40,283 nucleotides of DNA from Bacteroidota bacterium (GCA_022707965.1 JAKIZO010000018.1:5006-45288); one strand, 5' to 3'. Numbered from the stretch's first letter, positions 14,419 through 23,844 are shown. Notes: generated by a model from the sequence alone, not told the origin. Numbers and translations: made by a program.

Positions 14419-15474
14419 ATGCAATTTGATAAAAAAATCACAAAAAAAATATTGGTCGGCAAAATAGAAATAGGCGGAGGTTCGCCAATTTCTATACAAA
14501 CAATGACCAAAACTAAAACATCAGATACGATTGCTACGCTGAAACAAATTGAGCAGGTTGCGCTTGCAGGAGCTGATATTGTTCGGGTAACAGTTAATGA
14601 TGAAAATGCCGCAAATTCAATGCAAGAAATTTGCAAGACCTCCCCTATTCCAGTAGTTGCGGATATACATTTTAATTATATTTTTGCATTAAAATCGATT
14701 GAAGCAGGCGTTGCAAAGGTTAGAATTAATCCCGGGAATATTGGTTCGAGCGAAAGAATAAAAAAAGTGCTTGATGCTGCTCGAACTAATGGCATTCCGA
14801 TTAGAATTGGGGTGAACTCGGGTTCGTTGGAAAAAGATATTTTACAAAAGTATGGTCATCCGACAGCAGAAGCTCTGGTTGAGAGTGCTTTGCGACACGT
14901 TAAAATAGCAAATGATTATAATTTTGATGATATTTGCATTTCTGTAAAATCTACAAGTGTTAAATTAACTGTTGAAGCTTATCGTTTATTATCTGAAAGA
15001 ACTAATTATCCTTTGCATTTGGGAGTTACCGAAGCAGGTACCTTTTTAAGTGGAACAATAAAATCTGCGGTTGGAATTGGCAGTTTGCTTGCAGAAGGCA
15101 TAGGCGATACAATTAGAGTTTCCTTAACAGACGACCCAGTTCGAGAAGTTGAAGTTGCACAAGAAATACTACAATCGCTTGAATTAAGAGAAAAATACAT
15201 TGAAATAATATCTTGTCCAACTTGTGGGAGATTGCAGGTTGATTTAGTCCCAATTGCCAAACAATTGCAGGAAAGAGTTCGTCCAATAAAGAAAAAGATT
15301 AAAGTTGCGTTGATGGGTTGTGCGGTCAATGGTCCAGGTGAGGCAAGAGAAGCAGATATTGGTGTTGCTTGCGGTGATGGAGAAGCATTACTTTTCAAAA
15401 GTGGGCAAATAATTGGGAAAATACCCGAAGAAAAAATATTAGAGATATTAATAGAAGAAATTGAAAAATATTAA
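14419..15474 (+). CDS. ispG: 4-hydroxy-3-methylbut-2-enyl diphosphate synthase, short form
   Basis: 351 residues, the compact form of this MEP-pathway enzyme, which converts MEcPP to HMBPP using a 4Fe-4S cluster. The TIM-barrel N-terminus carries IGGGSPISIQTMTKT and ADIVRVTVNDE. The cluster ligands are C266 and C269 in ISCPTCGRLQVDL, C301 in LMGCAVNGPGEA, and E308 from the same loop as the usual fourth ligand. The large A* insertion found in the long-type IspG of many Bacteroidota and Chlorobiota is absent. The rhomboid gene lies 2 bases upstream, and the universal stress gene begins 12 bases downstream. No other MEP-pathway gene is nearby. Confidence 0.97.
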   Translation: MQFDKKITKKILVGKIEIGGGSPISIQTMTKTKTSDTIATLKQIEQVALAGADIVRVTVNDENAANSMQEICKTSPIPVVADIHFNYIFALKSIEAGVAKVRINPGNIGSSERIKKVLDAARTNGIPIRIGVNSGSLEKDILQKYGHPTAEALVESALRHVKIANDYNFDDICISVKSTSVKLTVEAYRLLSERTNYPLHLGVTEAGTFLSGTIKSAVGIGSLLAEGIGDTIRVSLTDDPVREVEVAQEILQSLELREKYIEIISCPTCGRLQVDLVPIAKQLQERVRPIKKKIKVALMGCAVNGPGEAREADIGVACGDGEALLFKSGQIIGKIPEEKILEILIEEIEKY

Positions 15475-15486
15475 TAAAGGTGAAAT

Positions 15487-15942
15487 ATGCCTTTTAAGAA
15501 CATTCTGATACCAACAGATTTCTTCGAGGGATTTGAAGTAGCATTAGAATATGCAAAAAAAATTGCAGAATGCGGCAATTCCACTTTGCATATTTTGCAC
15601 GTCGTTGAACCATCGTTGTATCCATCCGATATGGGATTTGGTCATTTAAGCTACGTCGATATAGAAAAAGAATTAATGAATAGCTCGAAAGCCGAAATTG
15701 AAAAGATAGAAAAATCTCTGTCAGCTGAAAATTTTAAGGTTAAAACAGCGATACTATTCGGAAGAGCATCAGACCAAATTGTAGAATATGCCAAAAACAA
15801 TAATATCGATATAATTTGCATTACTACGACGGGAAGAAGCTCGTTCGACAGGTTTATTTTTGGTAGCACGACCGAAAAAGTGCTGCGCAAAGCAGAATGT
15901 CCCGTTTTGTCAATTAAAATTCCTGCAAAATCAAATGATTAA
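15487..15942 (+). CDS. Universal stress protein, UspA family
   Basis: 151 residues with one Usp domain. The first strand and loop KNILIPTDFFEGFEVALEYA, the central LHILHVVEP and the last third DIICITTTGRSSFDRFIFGS-TEKVLRKAECPVL fit the UspA fold. The ATP-binding motif of the MJ0577-type is G-x2-G-x9-G-(S/T); here the first Gly is Thr (TTTGRSSFDRFIFGST), so nucleotide binding may be weakened. The protein is probably cytoplasmic and stress-related; its role is unknown. It follows ispG by 12 bases with AAAGGTGAAAT before the ATG. It overlaps the HAD gene by 8 bases. Confidence 0.9.
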   Translation: MPFKNILIPTDFFEGFEVALEYAKKIAECGNSTLHILHVVEPSLYPSDMGFGHLSYVDIEKELMNSSKAEIEKIEKSLSAENFKVKTAILFGRASDQIVEYAKNNNIDIICITTTGRSSFDRFIFGSTTEKVLRKAECPVLSIKIPAKSND

Positions 15943-16528
15943 GAATATAATAATCGACTTTGGTAATGTTATTTACAAAGTTGATTTGCTTGCAGCACAT
16001 AAAAAGTTCTATGAAATTGCTAAAAGCAACGGATTATTACTCGATTTCAATCTTTTAAATGGCATAATAGATAAATATGAATGCGGTAAAATAAATACAA
16101 TTGAATTTAGAGATAGCATCAGGAATTTACTTGGTTGGGAAGCATCAGATGAAGAATTTGATTTAGTATGGAATAGTATATTAATTGAACCCTTTGAGTA
16201 TTCGGAAGAAGCAATAAATAAACTTGCAGAGAAATATAATTTATTTCTGCTGAGCAACACAAGTCCGTTACACTTCGATAGATTTTTCCCCGAAATGAAA
16301 CCAGTGTTTGATAAATTCAAAAAATTGTATTTTTCTTTTGAAATAGGATATAAAAAGCCCTCTGCCCAAATATACAAACACACACTTTTTGACGCTCAAA
16401 TTATTGCGCAAGAAACTATGTTCCTTGATGATATTCAAGAAAACATTGATATGTTCGCTTTGCTGGGTGTTCGAGGATTACAAATTTCAGAAAAATTTAC
16501 TTTAAAAGATTTTGCATTAAGTTTTTAA
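15935..16528 (+). CDS. HAD-superfamily phosphatase (YihX/HAD-IA type)
   Basis: 197 residues from ATG 15935, which overlaps the Usp stop by 8 bases; longer in-frame readings add residues from the usp gene and are not likely. The first HAD motif is IIDFGNVIYKVD with the nucleophilic Asp and a Gly at the position often held by a second Asp, as in the YihX/haloacid dehalogenase-like group. Motif II is LLSNTSPLHFDRFFP (Ser/Thr), motif III GYKKPSAQIYKHTL (Lys), and motif IV MFLDDIQENIDMF (double Asp). The helical cap lies between about residues 15 and 90. Substrates are commonly sugar phosphates such as alpha-glucose 1-phosphate, but I cannot tell which. Confidence 0.88.
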   Translation: MIKNIIIDFGNVIYKVDLLAAHKKFYEIAKSNGLLLDFNLLNGIIDKYECGKINTIEFRDSIRNLLGWEASDEEFDLVWNSILIEPFEYSEEAINKLAEKYNLFLLSNTSPLHFDRFFPEMKPVFDKFKKLYFSFEIGYKKPSAQIYKHTLFDAQIIAQETMFLDDIQENIDMFALLGVRGLQISEKFTLKDFALSF

Positions 16529-16545
16529 TTTTTCCATATTTTCAT

Positions 16546-16553
16546 TATTTTTG
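16546..16553 (+). promoter_or_regulatory. Candidate -7 promoter box upstream of the SDR gene
   Basis: TATTTTTG matches TAnnTTTG and lies 24 bases before the ATG of the short-chain dehydrogenase, in the 49-base gap after the HAD gene. It would give that gene its own promoter inside the longer + run. The surrounding DNA is very T-rich, so a chance match is possible. Confidence 0.35.
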
Positions 16554-16577
16554 CATTTGTTTAATTGAAAAATAACT

Positions 16578-17330
16578 ATGATTGTATTAATAACCGGTGC
16601 ATCATCCGGAATTGGGAGGGCTTGTTGCTACGAATTTGCATCGAAAGGTACAGATTTAATAATTTTAGCACGCCGCGAAGAAAAACTCAATGAAATAGCA
16701 TCAGATATTCAAAGCAAATACAATGTAAAAGTGCTTGCCCGAGTATGTGATGTTAGAAATTATGAGCAAGTGAAAGAGACGATTGATAGTTTGCCACCCG
16801 AGTGGAAAACAATAGATGTATTAATTAATAATGCGGGATTGGCGAGAGGTTTAGAGAAAATTCAGGATGGATTTATTGAGAAATGGGAGGAAATGATAGA
16901 TACTAACGTTAAGGGGCTGCTTTACGTAACTCGTTGTGTATTGCCGATTATGATTGAAAGAAATTATGGTGATATAATAAATATTGGTTCGATTGCGGGA
17001 CACGAGGTTTATCCAGGAGGCAATGTTTATTGTGGCACAAAATTTGCGGAACGTGCAATCTCGAAAGGAATGACAATTGACACGAATGGTTATAATATTC
17101 GGGTATGTAGTATTGATCCAGGTATGGTAGAAACAGAATTTTCATTGGTGAGGTTTGATAACGATGCGGAGCGTGCCGCAAATGTTTATAAAGGACTTGA
17201 AGCACTCAAAGGCGAAGATATTGCTCGAATTGCTTCATTTATTGTGCAGCAGCCTCGTCACGTTAATATACAAAGTATTGTGTTGACACCAACACAGCAG
17301 GCAACTGCAACTATTGTATCGAGAAAATAA
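16578..17330 (+). CDS. Short-chain dehydrogenase/reductase, YdfG-like
   Basis: 250 residues, classical SDR length. The Rossmann glycine motif is TGASSGIG (residues 6-13), followed by LARREEKL, whose Arg residues after the second strand favour NADPH. NNAG appears near 84, and the catalytic triad is S138 (IGSIAGHEVYPGGN), Y151 and K155 (YCGTK). The HEVYPGGNVYCGTKFAERAISKGM stretch and the GMVETEFSLVRF segment resemble E. coli YdfG, an NADP-dependent 3-hydroxy acid/serine dehydrogenase, so a small hydroxy acid substrate is likely but unproven. The M20 peptidase gene follows after 17 bases. Confidence 0.9.
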   Translation: MIVLITGASSGIGRACCYEFASKGTDLIILARREEKLNEIASDIQSKYNVKVLARVCDVRNYEQVKETIDSLPPEWKTIDVLINNAGLARGLEKIQDGFIEKWEEMIDTNVKGLLYVTRCVLPIMIERNYGDIINIGSIAGHEVYPGGNVYCGTKFAERAISKGMTIDTNGYNIRVCSIDPGMVETEFSLVRFDNDAERAANVYKGLEALKGEDIARIASFIVQQPRHVNIQSIVLTPTQQATATIVSRK

Positions 17331-17347
17331 TTATTTTGAAGGATAAA

Positions 17348-18718
17348 ATGAAAGAGTTATTGAACTTTATTGAAAACAATCAAGAAAAGCATTTAGAACA
17401 GCTTAAAGAGTTTTTAAAACTAAAAAGTATTAGTTCAGAGCCTGAATACAAGGAAGAAGTACGGCGTACTGCAATGTGGCTCAAAATTCACTTATCGAAA
17501 ATTGGTTTTGAGAAAACCCAAATTTTCGAAACGAAGGGTCATCCAATAGTATATGCAGAGTGGCTTGGGGCTGGTACAAATGCTAAGACTGTTCTTATCT
17601 ATGGGCATTATGACGTTCAACCTGTTGACCCTATTGAAGAATGGCATACACCTCCATTTGAACCAACTGTAATTGATAACAAATTGTACGCACGTGGAAC
17701 AGCCGACGACAAGGGTCAAATTTTTGCTCATATCAAAGGAATTGAAGCACATTTCCAGACTTACGGGAAGTTGCCAGTAAACGTGAAATTACTTATCGAA
17801 GGCGAGGAAGAAGCTGGAAGTGGGAATTTAGATGAATTTATAGCAAATAACAAAGGCCTTCTAAAATGTGATACAGTTCTTATTTCTGATACGGAATGGT
17901 ATACTTTCGGGCTGCCTTCAATTTGCTATGCTTTGCGTGGTATTTCATTTGTTGAAGTCAAAGTTATAGGTCCCAATCGTGATTTGCACTCGGGTTCTTA
18001 CGGTGGTGCGGTTGATAATCCAATCTTTGTATTAGCAAAGATGCTTACAAAGCTCAAAGACGATAGGGGTAAAATATTGATACCTGGTTTTTATGATGAT
18101 GTAGTCAAAGTAAGCGAAGAAGAACGTAAACATTTCAAAAATCTACCATTTTCCGAAGATGAACTTAAAAGAAGTATAGAAGTGGAAGAATTATCAGGCG
18201 AAATAGATTTCAGCGTATTAGAAAGAATCTGGATAAGACCAAGCATAGACGTCAATGGAATTAAAGGTGGGTATATTGGCGAAGGAATGAAAACAATTAT
18301 TCCTTCGGAAGCATCAGCAAAAATCTCGATGAGACTTGTTCCGAACCAAACCCCTGAAGATATAACTGAAAAGCTTTCGAAATACTTAATTTCGATTGCT
18401 CCGAAAAGTGTAAAAGTAATTGTCAATCCTGCACACGGCGGCAATCCCGTTATAACACCAATAGATAGCCCTGGAATTAAGGCAGCTGTCAAAGCATTAG
18501 AAGTTGCATTTAATAAAAAACCTGTTTTTATGAGAGAGGGCGGTTCAATTCCAGTAACTGACACATTCTCTAAAATGCTGGGGGCTCCACCTGTGTTGAT
18601 GGGACTTGGTTTGCCAGACGATAATATCCATGCACCGAATGAAAAAATTAACTTAGAGAACTTTTTCGGTGGAATTAAGGCATCTGCTGTATTTCTGAGC
18701 GAATATTCTAAATTATAA
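17348..18718 (+). CDS. M20-family metallo-dipeptidase
   Basis: 456 residues from ATG 17348 (GAAGGAT upstream); a TTG 12 bases earlier is less likely. The zinc ligands and catalytic residues are complete: H87 and D89 in YGHYDVQPVDP, Asp in GTADDKGQ, the Glu pair in IEGEEEAGSGN, Asp in ISDTEW, and the final His in NIHAPNE. PPFEPTV and HSGSYGGAVDNP are typical of the cytosolic nonspecific dipeptidase/CNDP-like branch of M20, and the lid domain spans about 205-330. It probably hydrolyses dipeptides in the cytoplasm. It is the last gene of the run from 13056; a strong terminator follows 29 bases after the stop. Confidence 0.93.
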   Translation: MKELLNFIENNQEKHLEQLKEFLKLKSISSEPEYKEEVRRTAMWLKIHLSKIGFEKTQIFETKGHPIVYAEWLGAGTNAKTVLIYGHYDVQPVDPIEEWHTPPFEPTVIDNKLYARGTADDKGQIFAHIKGIEAHFQTYGKLPVNVKLLIEGEEEAGSGNLDEFIANNKGLLKCDTVLISDTEWYTFGLPSICYALRGISFVEVKVIGPNRDLHSGSYGGAVDNPIFVLAKMLTKLKDDRGKILIPGFYDDVVKVSEEERKHFKNLPFSEDELKRSIEVEELSGEIDFSVLERIWIRPSIDVNGIKGGYIGEGMKTIIPSEASAKISMRLVPNQTPEDITEKLSKYLISIAPKSVKVIVNPAHGGNPVITPIDSPGIKAAVKALEVAFNKKPVFMREGGSIPVTDTFSKMLGAPPVLMGLGLPDDNIHAPNEKINLENFFGGIKASAVFLSEYSKL

Positions 18719-18747
18719 AGTAATTTTAAATATTTATGTTTTATTTG

Positions 18748-18778
18748 GGTGGTTGATTTGTATCAATCACCTTTTTTT
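18748..18778 (+). terminator. Intrinsic terminator after the M20 peptidase gene
   Basis: A 10-base stem GGTGGTTGAT/ATCAATCACC (18748-18757 and 18762-18771) with one G-U pair and a 4-base loop, followed immediately by seven T. This is the cleanest terminator in the window and ends the 13056-18718 gene run. Confidence 0.9.
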
Positions 18779-18866
18779 ATTAAAGCGTCTGTTTGAAAAA
18801 TAAAACATAAAAGTAACAATTACGTCTTTTTTGTGTTGTATTGTAGATATTTATTTGATATTGCTA

Positions 18867-20666
18867 ATGAGAAGAATAATCATTATAATATTAATTGTTT
18901 TGTCTCAAAATTTATTGATTGCTCAGACGGCGTTAGAACAGCGATTGAGACTTGCTGAAACGTATGAAAAGAGCGGAGATATTAACAATGCTGCGAGAAT
19001 TTACGAAGAATTATATAAAGAAAATAGCAATAATCAGGTAATTTTTGAAGGGCTGGTGAGGAATTTTTCATCGCTTAATAGATATAGCGAATTGCTTCAA
19101 TATGTTAAGGAAAGATACGATAAGCAAAAAGATATTATCACTACAAGCATTTATGCTGAACTCTTGTGGAGGACTGGTAGCACAAATGAAGCAAACAAAA
19201 TTTGGGACAAAGCAATAAGTGATTATTCGCAAAATCCGCTTGTTTATGAGCAGATTTCTAATTCTATGATACAAATGAGGTTGTTCGACAAGGCAATCTC
19301 GATTTTGAAGCAGGGACGAAAGAATTTAAACAACAAGGTTATTTTCTCTGAGAATTTAAGCAAGCTATATATTGCAATTGGAGACTATCAAAATGGTTTA
19401 ACTGAGATATTATCTCAGTTTCAAGTCAATTGGAATTTAGCAATAACGCAAGGTAGGATTTACGCATTATTAATAAATGAAGAAGCGGAAAAATATATCC
19501 TGAATGAGTTGAGAAAATTTGCCAATAACAATAGTGAAAATATCCTTGCTCAGGAACTGCTGGCGTGGTATTATCGAACAACTAATAAGTTAGAACAGGC
19601 TCTTGATTTATTCAGAAATATTGATAGATTGAAAAAAGCAAATGGCGCTGAAATACTTAGATTTGCCGAAGAATGCCGCCGAGATGGTCAGTTTGACGTG
19701 GCAATAAAAGCTTATGGAATTGTAATTGATTTTGGGAAAAGCCACCCTCTATTTAATTCTGCTTTGTATGGATACACAAGAACGTTAGAACAAAAGGTTA
19801 TGGCTCAAAAGCAAATTTCAAAAGAATCTGCTAATGACGTAGTTTCAAGATATAAAAGTATAATTAAAGAATTTCCTAATACTCAGCAGGCAACTGAAAG
19901 TAGGTTGAGAATTGCATATATATTATCAAATTACTTAAATAATAATGATGAAGCGATTAAAGAACTAAATGCTGCTATTTCGGAACGACCAAGGACAAGT
20001 ATTGCTGCTACTGCAACTATTGATTTGGCAAATATTTACATTAATCTGGAAAAATTTGATGACGCAACTACAATTCTGAACAATTTTATAAAAAACTTCG
20101 CAAACAATTTTCAAAGTTTAGCAAATAAAGCAAACTTTTTGTTAGCTGAAATTTTATTTTTCAATGGGTTATTGGATTCAGCGCTCAAACAATACGCAAA
20201 TTTGATAATAGTTCCTGAAACAGATATTGCAAATGCGTCGTTAAATAGAATTGTATTAATTGAGCAAAACAAACAATATACAAAAGCACTTTCGACCTTT
20301 GCACGTGCTGAATTCGAGGAACGTAGGAACAATTTGAAAGAAGCAATAGAATTGTATTCGACTGCTGCAAATTTATCCTCGGGAACAGAATTATTCGAAT
20401 TAGCCTTAAAAAAGAAAATAGAGATTGAATTTTTAAGCGATGATTATCAATCAGTAGTGAAAACAGTTGATTATTTGTTGGAAAAGGTACCCGATTCAAT
20501 TTATGGAGATTTTGCACTGTTAAGAAAAGCCGATTCGCTTGTATTAATTGGTAACAAGCAAGATGCTTTAAATCTATATACTGAAATTTTATCAAAATAT
20601 CCACTTTCGATTTATTTACCAGAGATTAGAGAAAAAATCAGAAGTTTGAGAAATGAAACAATATAA
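18867..20666 (+). CDS. Secreted TPR-repeat protein
   Basis: 599 residues from ATG 18867, giving the signal peptide MRRIIIIILIVLSQNLLIAQ; upstream in-frame TTG codons would place extra residues before it. The whole mature protein is helical with TPR-like repeats, clearest at AETYEKSGDINNAARIYEELY (about 31-51), CRRDGQFDVAIKAYGIVI and LVLIGNKQDALNLYTEILSKYP near the end. No enzymatic domain is seen. Periplasmic TPR proteins of this group scaffold outer membrane or secretion machinery. Its 3' end overlaps the start of the NAGPA-like gene by 14 bases, so the two are cotranslated and probably act together. It follows a terminator and so starts a new unit. Confidence 0.8.
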   Translation: MRRIIIIILIVLSQNLLIAQTALEQRLRLAETYEKSGDINNAARIYEELYKENSNNQVIFEGLVRNFSSLNRYSELLQYVKERYDKQKDIITTSIYAELLWRTGSTNEANKIWDKAISDYSQNPLVYEQISNSMIQMRLFDKAISILKQGRKNLNNKVIFSENLSKLYIAIGDYQNGLTEILSQFQVNWNLAITQGRIYALLINEEAEKYILNELRKFANNNSENILAQELLAWYYRTTNKLEQALDLFRNIDRLKKANGAEILRFAEECRRDGQFDVAIKAYGIVIDFGKSHPLFNSALYGYTRTLEQKVMAQKQISKESANDVVSRYKSIIKEFPNTQQATESRLRIAYILSNYLNNNDEAIKELNAAISERPRTSIAATATIDLANIYINLEKFDDATTILNNFIKNFANNFQSLANKANFLLAEILFFNGLLDSALKQYANLIIVPETDIANASLNRIVLIEQNKQYTKALSTFARAEFEERRNNLKEAIELYSTAANLSSGTELFELALKKKIEIEFLSDDYQSVVKTVDYLLEKVPDSIYGDFALLRKADSLVLIGNKQDALNLYTEILSKYPLSIYLPEIREKIRSLRNETI

Positions 20667-22023
20667 TTCCGATAGATTTCGATATTTTATATTTTTTTTC
20701 TTAATCACGTTTTTTTTAGCAAACTTTCAATATTTAGAAGCGAAAAAGAAGAAAAAAGTCAGCAGAAAATGTCCTCCTATTTCGCACACATTTATTCAAG
20801 ATACAATACTTGGCGAGGGAATATATTTTCAGAGAGCGATAATAAATTATAACTGCAACAGACACGACACCTATATTATTAAAGCACATTTGAAGGAATG
20901 CAATTGCTCTCCAATGGTTCTGAAAGCCCGAGATAATATCACTGCTCTGGATAAATTACAAAATATTGTTCAATACTATGATTCTTTGTATCAAGATATT
21001 ATTTATGGAGCAGTAAATGCGAATTTCTGGCGAGCCTATACCAATTTTCCTATCGGTCCAGTTATCATTAATGGGGAAATAGTTCAAATTCACAGTTACA
21101 AAGAATGGAGTTCAATACTGTTTAATGCTTTAGGAGTACCTTTTATCGATAATTTTAAAATTTCAGGCGAAATAATTCTTAACAAAAAGAATAAATATCA
21201 AATACAAGATATTAATAGAAGAACAGATTCAACAGGAATTGTGGTTTATAATAAATATAGCGGTTCGCAAATCCCAGCATTCAGTCTTCAAAAAATAGAA
21301 GAAATGATAGCACAAATAAGAGATAATTCCGAAGAAGTAATATATAACGATTCAACAGAAGCAGAATTCAACCTTGAAGTAATGAAAGAAGAATTTATTA
21401 AAACAGAATTAATGAGTTCAATCGAATTTGCTACTCCCAAAATCAGCATAAAATACCTTAACGAGCCATCGATTAATTCTGTAATTAATTGTTTGGTGAT
21501 TGAAACTGGTTCTAAAGTTATGAATATGCCAGAAAATGGTTGTATAATTTCATTTGGTCAAGATTTTGGGGCTTTGAAATTGCCAGATGTTGGAGATACG
21601 ATAAAGCTTAAATTTTCTACAAATGTGCATAACAAGCAAATTTTCACTGATGGGGTTTGTGGCACACCTCGATTAGTTCGCAATGGAATTGCTGAACACG
21701 AAGCAATAAAGGAAGGTTCGAAAGGTAAAAGATTTATACATAAGAATTTACCAAGAACAGCAATAGGCTACAACAGAAAAAAAGATATACTATATTTAGT
21801 AGCAGTCAAACAGACTAATTCATCAGAAAAAACCGATGGGGCAAATTTAGCATCATTAGCAAGAATAATGAAATATATTGGTTGCTATGATGCAATGAAT
21901 TTAGATGGGGGCGGCTCAACAATTATGGTAATCGATGGGAAAAACGTTTTAAACAGAGATAATCCCTATTCCTCACGTAGAATATCTGTGGGAATAGGGA
22001 TTAAAAGTATTGATAAAAACTAA
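20653..22023 (+). CDS. Secreted phosphodiester glycosidase-domain (NAGPA-like) protein
   Basis: 456 residues. A hydrophobic N-terminal segment (about 10-29, IFFFLITFFLANFQYLEA) then basic KKKKK suggests a signal peptide or anchor. The C-terminal 170 residues form the NAGPA domain (PF09992): PRTAIGYNRKKDILYLVAV (about 370-388) and DAMNLDGGGSTIMVIDGKNV (about 415-435), the hallmark of the phosphodiester alpha-GlcNAcase and sporulation-related bacterial homologues that cut sugar-phosphate or exopolymer linkages. The N-terminal half (60-270) also belongs to the fold, with NANFWRAYTNFPIGPVIING. The substrate is unknown, and cell-wall or exopolysaccharide sugars are likely. It overlaps the TPR gene and meets the acyl-CoA ligase gene at overlapping stops. 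Confidence 0.88.
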   Translation: MKQYNSDRFRYFIFFFLITFFLANFQYLEAKKKKKVSRKCPPISHTFIQDTILGEGIYFQRAIINYNCNRHDTYIIKAHLKECNCSPMVLKARDNITALDKLQNIVQYYDSLYQDIIYGAVNANFWRAYTNFPIGPVIINGEIVQIHSYKEWSSILFNALGVPFIDNFKISGEIILNKKNKYQIQDINRRTDSTGIVVYNKYSGSQIPAFSLQKIEEMIAQIRDNSEEVIYNDSTEAEFNLEVMKEEFIKTELMSSIEFATPKISIKYLNEPSINSVINCLVIETGSKVMNMPENGCIISFGQDFGALKLPDVGDTIKLKFSTNVHNKQIFTDGVCGTPRLVRNGIAEHEAIKEGSKGKRFIHKNLPRTAIGYNRKKDILYLVAVKQTNSSEKTDGANLASLARIMKYIGCYDAMNLDGGGSTIMVIDGKNVLNRDNPYSSRRISVGIGIKSIDKN

Positions 22024-23828
22024 TCTTCGTTATACATTCGATTTATTATTTCAGCGTAATTTCTTTCGACTATGTGCCTTTTGATGCTCATTTTAGGGCT
22101 TAATTCGCCATTTTCAACACTGAATGGTTTGCTAAGAAGGGAAAATTTTCTGATTTTTTCGAATTTGGATAAATCTTTTTGGTAAAAGTCAATTTCTTTC
22201 TTGATATGTTGAATAATTTTGTCGTTGACTATTAGTTCTTCTTCACTGTTGTATGTGATGCCAAGGTCGGATGCTAATTGTTTGAGTTGCTCGAAATTAG
22301 GAGTAAGTAGCGCAGTGCAATATTCTCTTCGCTCGCCAATTAAAACACATTGGTCAATATATTTGCTCTGGCAGAGAAGATTTTCGATTGGCTGGGGTGC
22401 GATATTTTTACCACCACTCGAAACAAAAATATTTTTCTTTCTATCTGTAATTTTCAAATTACCTTTTTTCGTATACACAGCAATATCGCCAGTATAGAGC
22501 CATCCATCAGCGTCAATTGCCTCTTGTGTTGCTAATTCGTCTTTCCAATATCCTTTCATAACATTGGGTCCACGAACCAATATTTCGCCGTCGTCAGCCA
22601 GGATAACATCTACATTATCCAATGGCATACCAATTGTTCCCAACTCGGGATTGTCTTCCCTATTGAAAGAAACAACAGGCGATGCTTCCGTCAGCCCATA
22701 ACCTTCATAAACTTTTACGCCCATCGCCCAAAAGAACTCAGCAACATCAACAGGCAGAGCTGCACCACCTGAAATCATTCTGCTTAGCCTACCTCCAAGT
22801 TTCTCTCGTAGTTTTGAAAAAACAAGTTTGTCGGCTAAATTGTACTGCGTTTTTAAAATGGGATTATTCTTATTATTCAAGATATTTCTAACGTATTTTA
22901 CTCCAACAGAAACTGCCCAATTAAACATTTTTTTCTTAATTGGGGATTCTTTTTCCATTGCAAAATAGATTTTTTTCTTGATTGTTTCGAGCAATTTCGG
23001 GACGGTAGTCATAAAGGTAGGTCGAATTTCTTTAATGTTGGAGGCAACCGTATCGATAGATTCGGCTAAAGCGATTTCGGCACCACCAAGGAAAAAAGCA
23101 TAGAAACCTGCCGTTCGCTCGTAAGCGTGGCATAATGGTAAATAAGAAAGAGTAACATCGTTACTTACATCGCTTCCAAAAGCTTTCAGCGATGCAATTG
23201 CATTAGAAACTACATTTTTATGAGTTAGCATAACACCCTTGGGATTTCCCGTGGTGCCACTTGTATAAATTATTGTAAGCAAATCATCTTCATTTACTTT
23301 ATTACAACAATCAAATATTATTTCATCTCTTTCTTGTTTATTTCGCAAAGATGCACCACGCTGAATAAGTTCAGAAATTGAACGCACAAATACGTTTTTC
23401 CTGTCGTAGTCATCATTCATAACGATAATGTGTCTCAGAGACGGGATATTGTCCTTAAATTCCAGAACTTTTTTTAGTTGAAAGTTGTTAGAAACAATTA
23501 TTGCAGAAACTTCACTATGAGAGAAGATGTATTCTTCTTGCTTTGCAGTAAGAATTGGGAAAATCGGTACATCAATTGCACCAATTAGAGAAATTGCAAA
23601 AGAGGAAATAATCCATTCGATGCGATTTTCAGAAGCAATACCAATTTTATCACCTTTGTGGATACCAAGTTCCATAAAGGCAAGTGCTAAACTAAAAACT
23701 TTATCTCGCAGCTGGTCATAATTCAAGCTAATCCATTCATCATTTTGTTTATATCGAAACGAAACCTTGCTACTCCCCCATTTATCACAAGTCTTGTTGA
23801 ACAATTCAGGAACGGTTAAATACCTCAT
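22020..23828 (-). CDS. Long-chain acyl-CoA synthetase-like AMP-forming ligase
   Basis: 602 residues, the length of the FadD15/bacterial long-chain acyl-CoA synthetase group. The AMP-binding P-loop TIIYTSGTTGNPKGVMLTH lies near residues 184-202, the adenylate motif YGLTEASPV near 375, the YTGDIA motif with its Asp near 445, and the hinge and C-terminal lysine region ITDRKKNIFVSSGGKNIAP around 457-475. It activates fatty acids with ATP and CoA for membrane lipid synthesis or degradation; the chain-length specificity cannot be read. It is the last gene of the ribD/lplA run, 16 bases after lplA, and overlaps NAGPA by 4 bases at its stop (CTAA). No beta-oxidation genes are near. Confidence 0.93.
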   Translation of the reverse strand: MRYLTVPELFNKTCDKWGSSKVSFRYKQNDEWISLNYDQLRDKVFSLALAFMELGIHKGDKIGIASENRIEWIISSFAISLIGAIDVPIFPILTAKQEEYIFSHSEVSAIIVSNNFQLKKVLEFKDNIPSLRHIIVMNDDYDRKNVFVRSISELIQRGASLRNKQERDEIIFDCCNKVNEDDLLTIIYTSGTTGNPKGVMLTHKNVVSNAIASLKAFGSDVSNDVTLSYLPLCHAYERTAGFYAFFLGGAEIALAESIDTVASNIKEIRPTFMTTVPKLLETIKKKIYFAMEKESPIKKKMFNWAVSVGVKYVRNILNNKNNPILKTQYNLADKLVFSKLREKLGGRLSRMISGGAALPVDVAEFFWAMGVKVYEGYGLTEASPVVSFNREDNPELGTIGMPLDNVDVILADDGEILVRGPNVMKGYWKDELATQEAIDADGWLYTGDIAVYTKKGNLKITDRKKNIFVSSGGKNIAPQPIENLLCQSKYIDQCVLIGERREYCTALLTPNFEQLKQLASDLGITYNSEEELIVNDKIIQHIKKEIDFYQKDLSKFEKIRKFSLLSKPFSVENGELSPKMSIKRHIVERNYAEIINRMYNED

Positions 23829-23844
23829 CTTTTACTCTCTTAAA

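Noticed and set aside
15006-15398. A 130-codon - strand frame opposite ispG
   Set aside because: It covers the region encoding the Fe-S ligands of IspG; its product is low-complexity and has no homology that I recognise.
18091-18564. A 157-codon - strand open frame within the M20 peptidase gene
   Set aside because: It is opposite conserved catalytic segments of M20 and has no start signals; it is best explained as a shadow.
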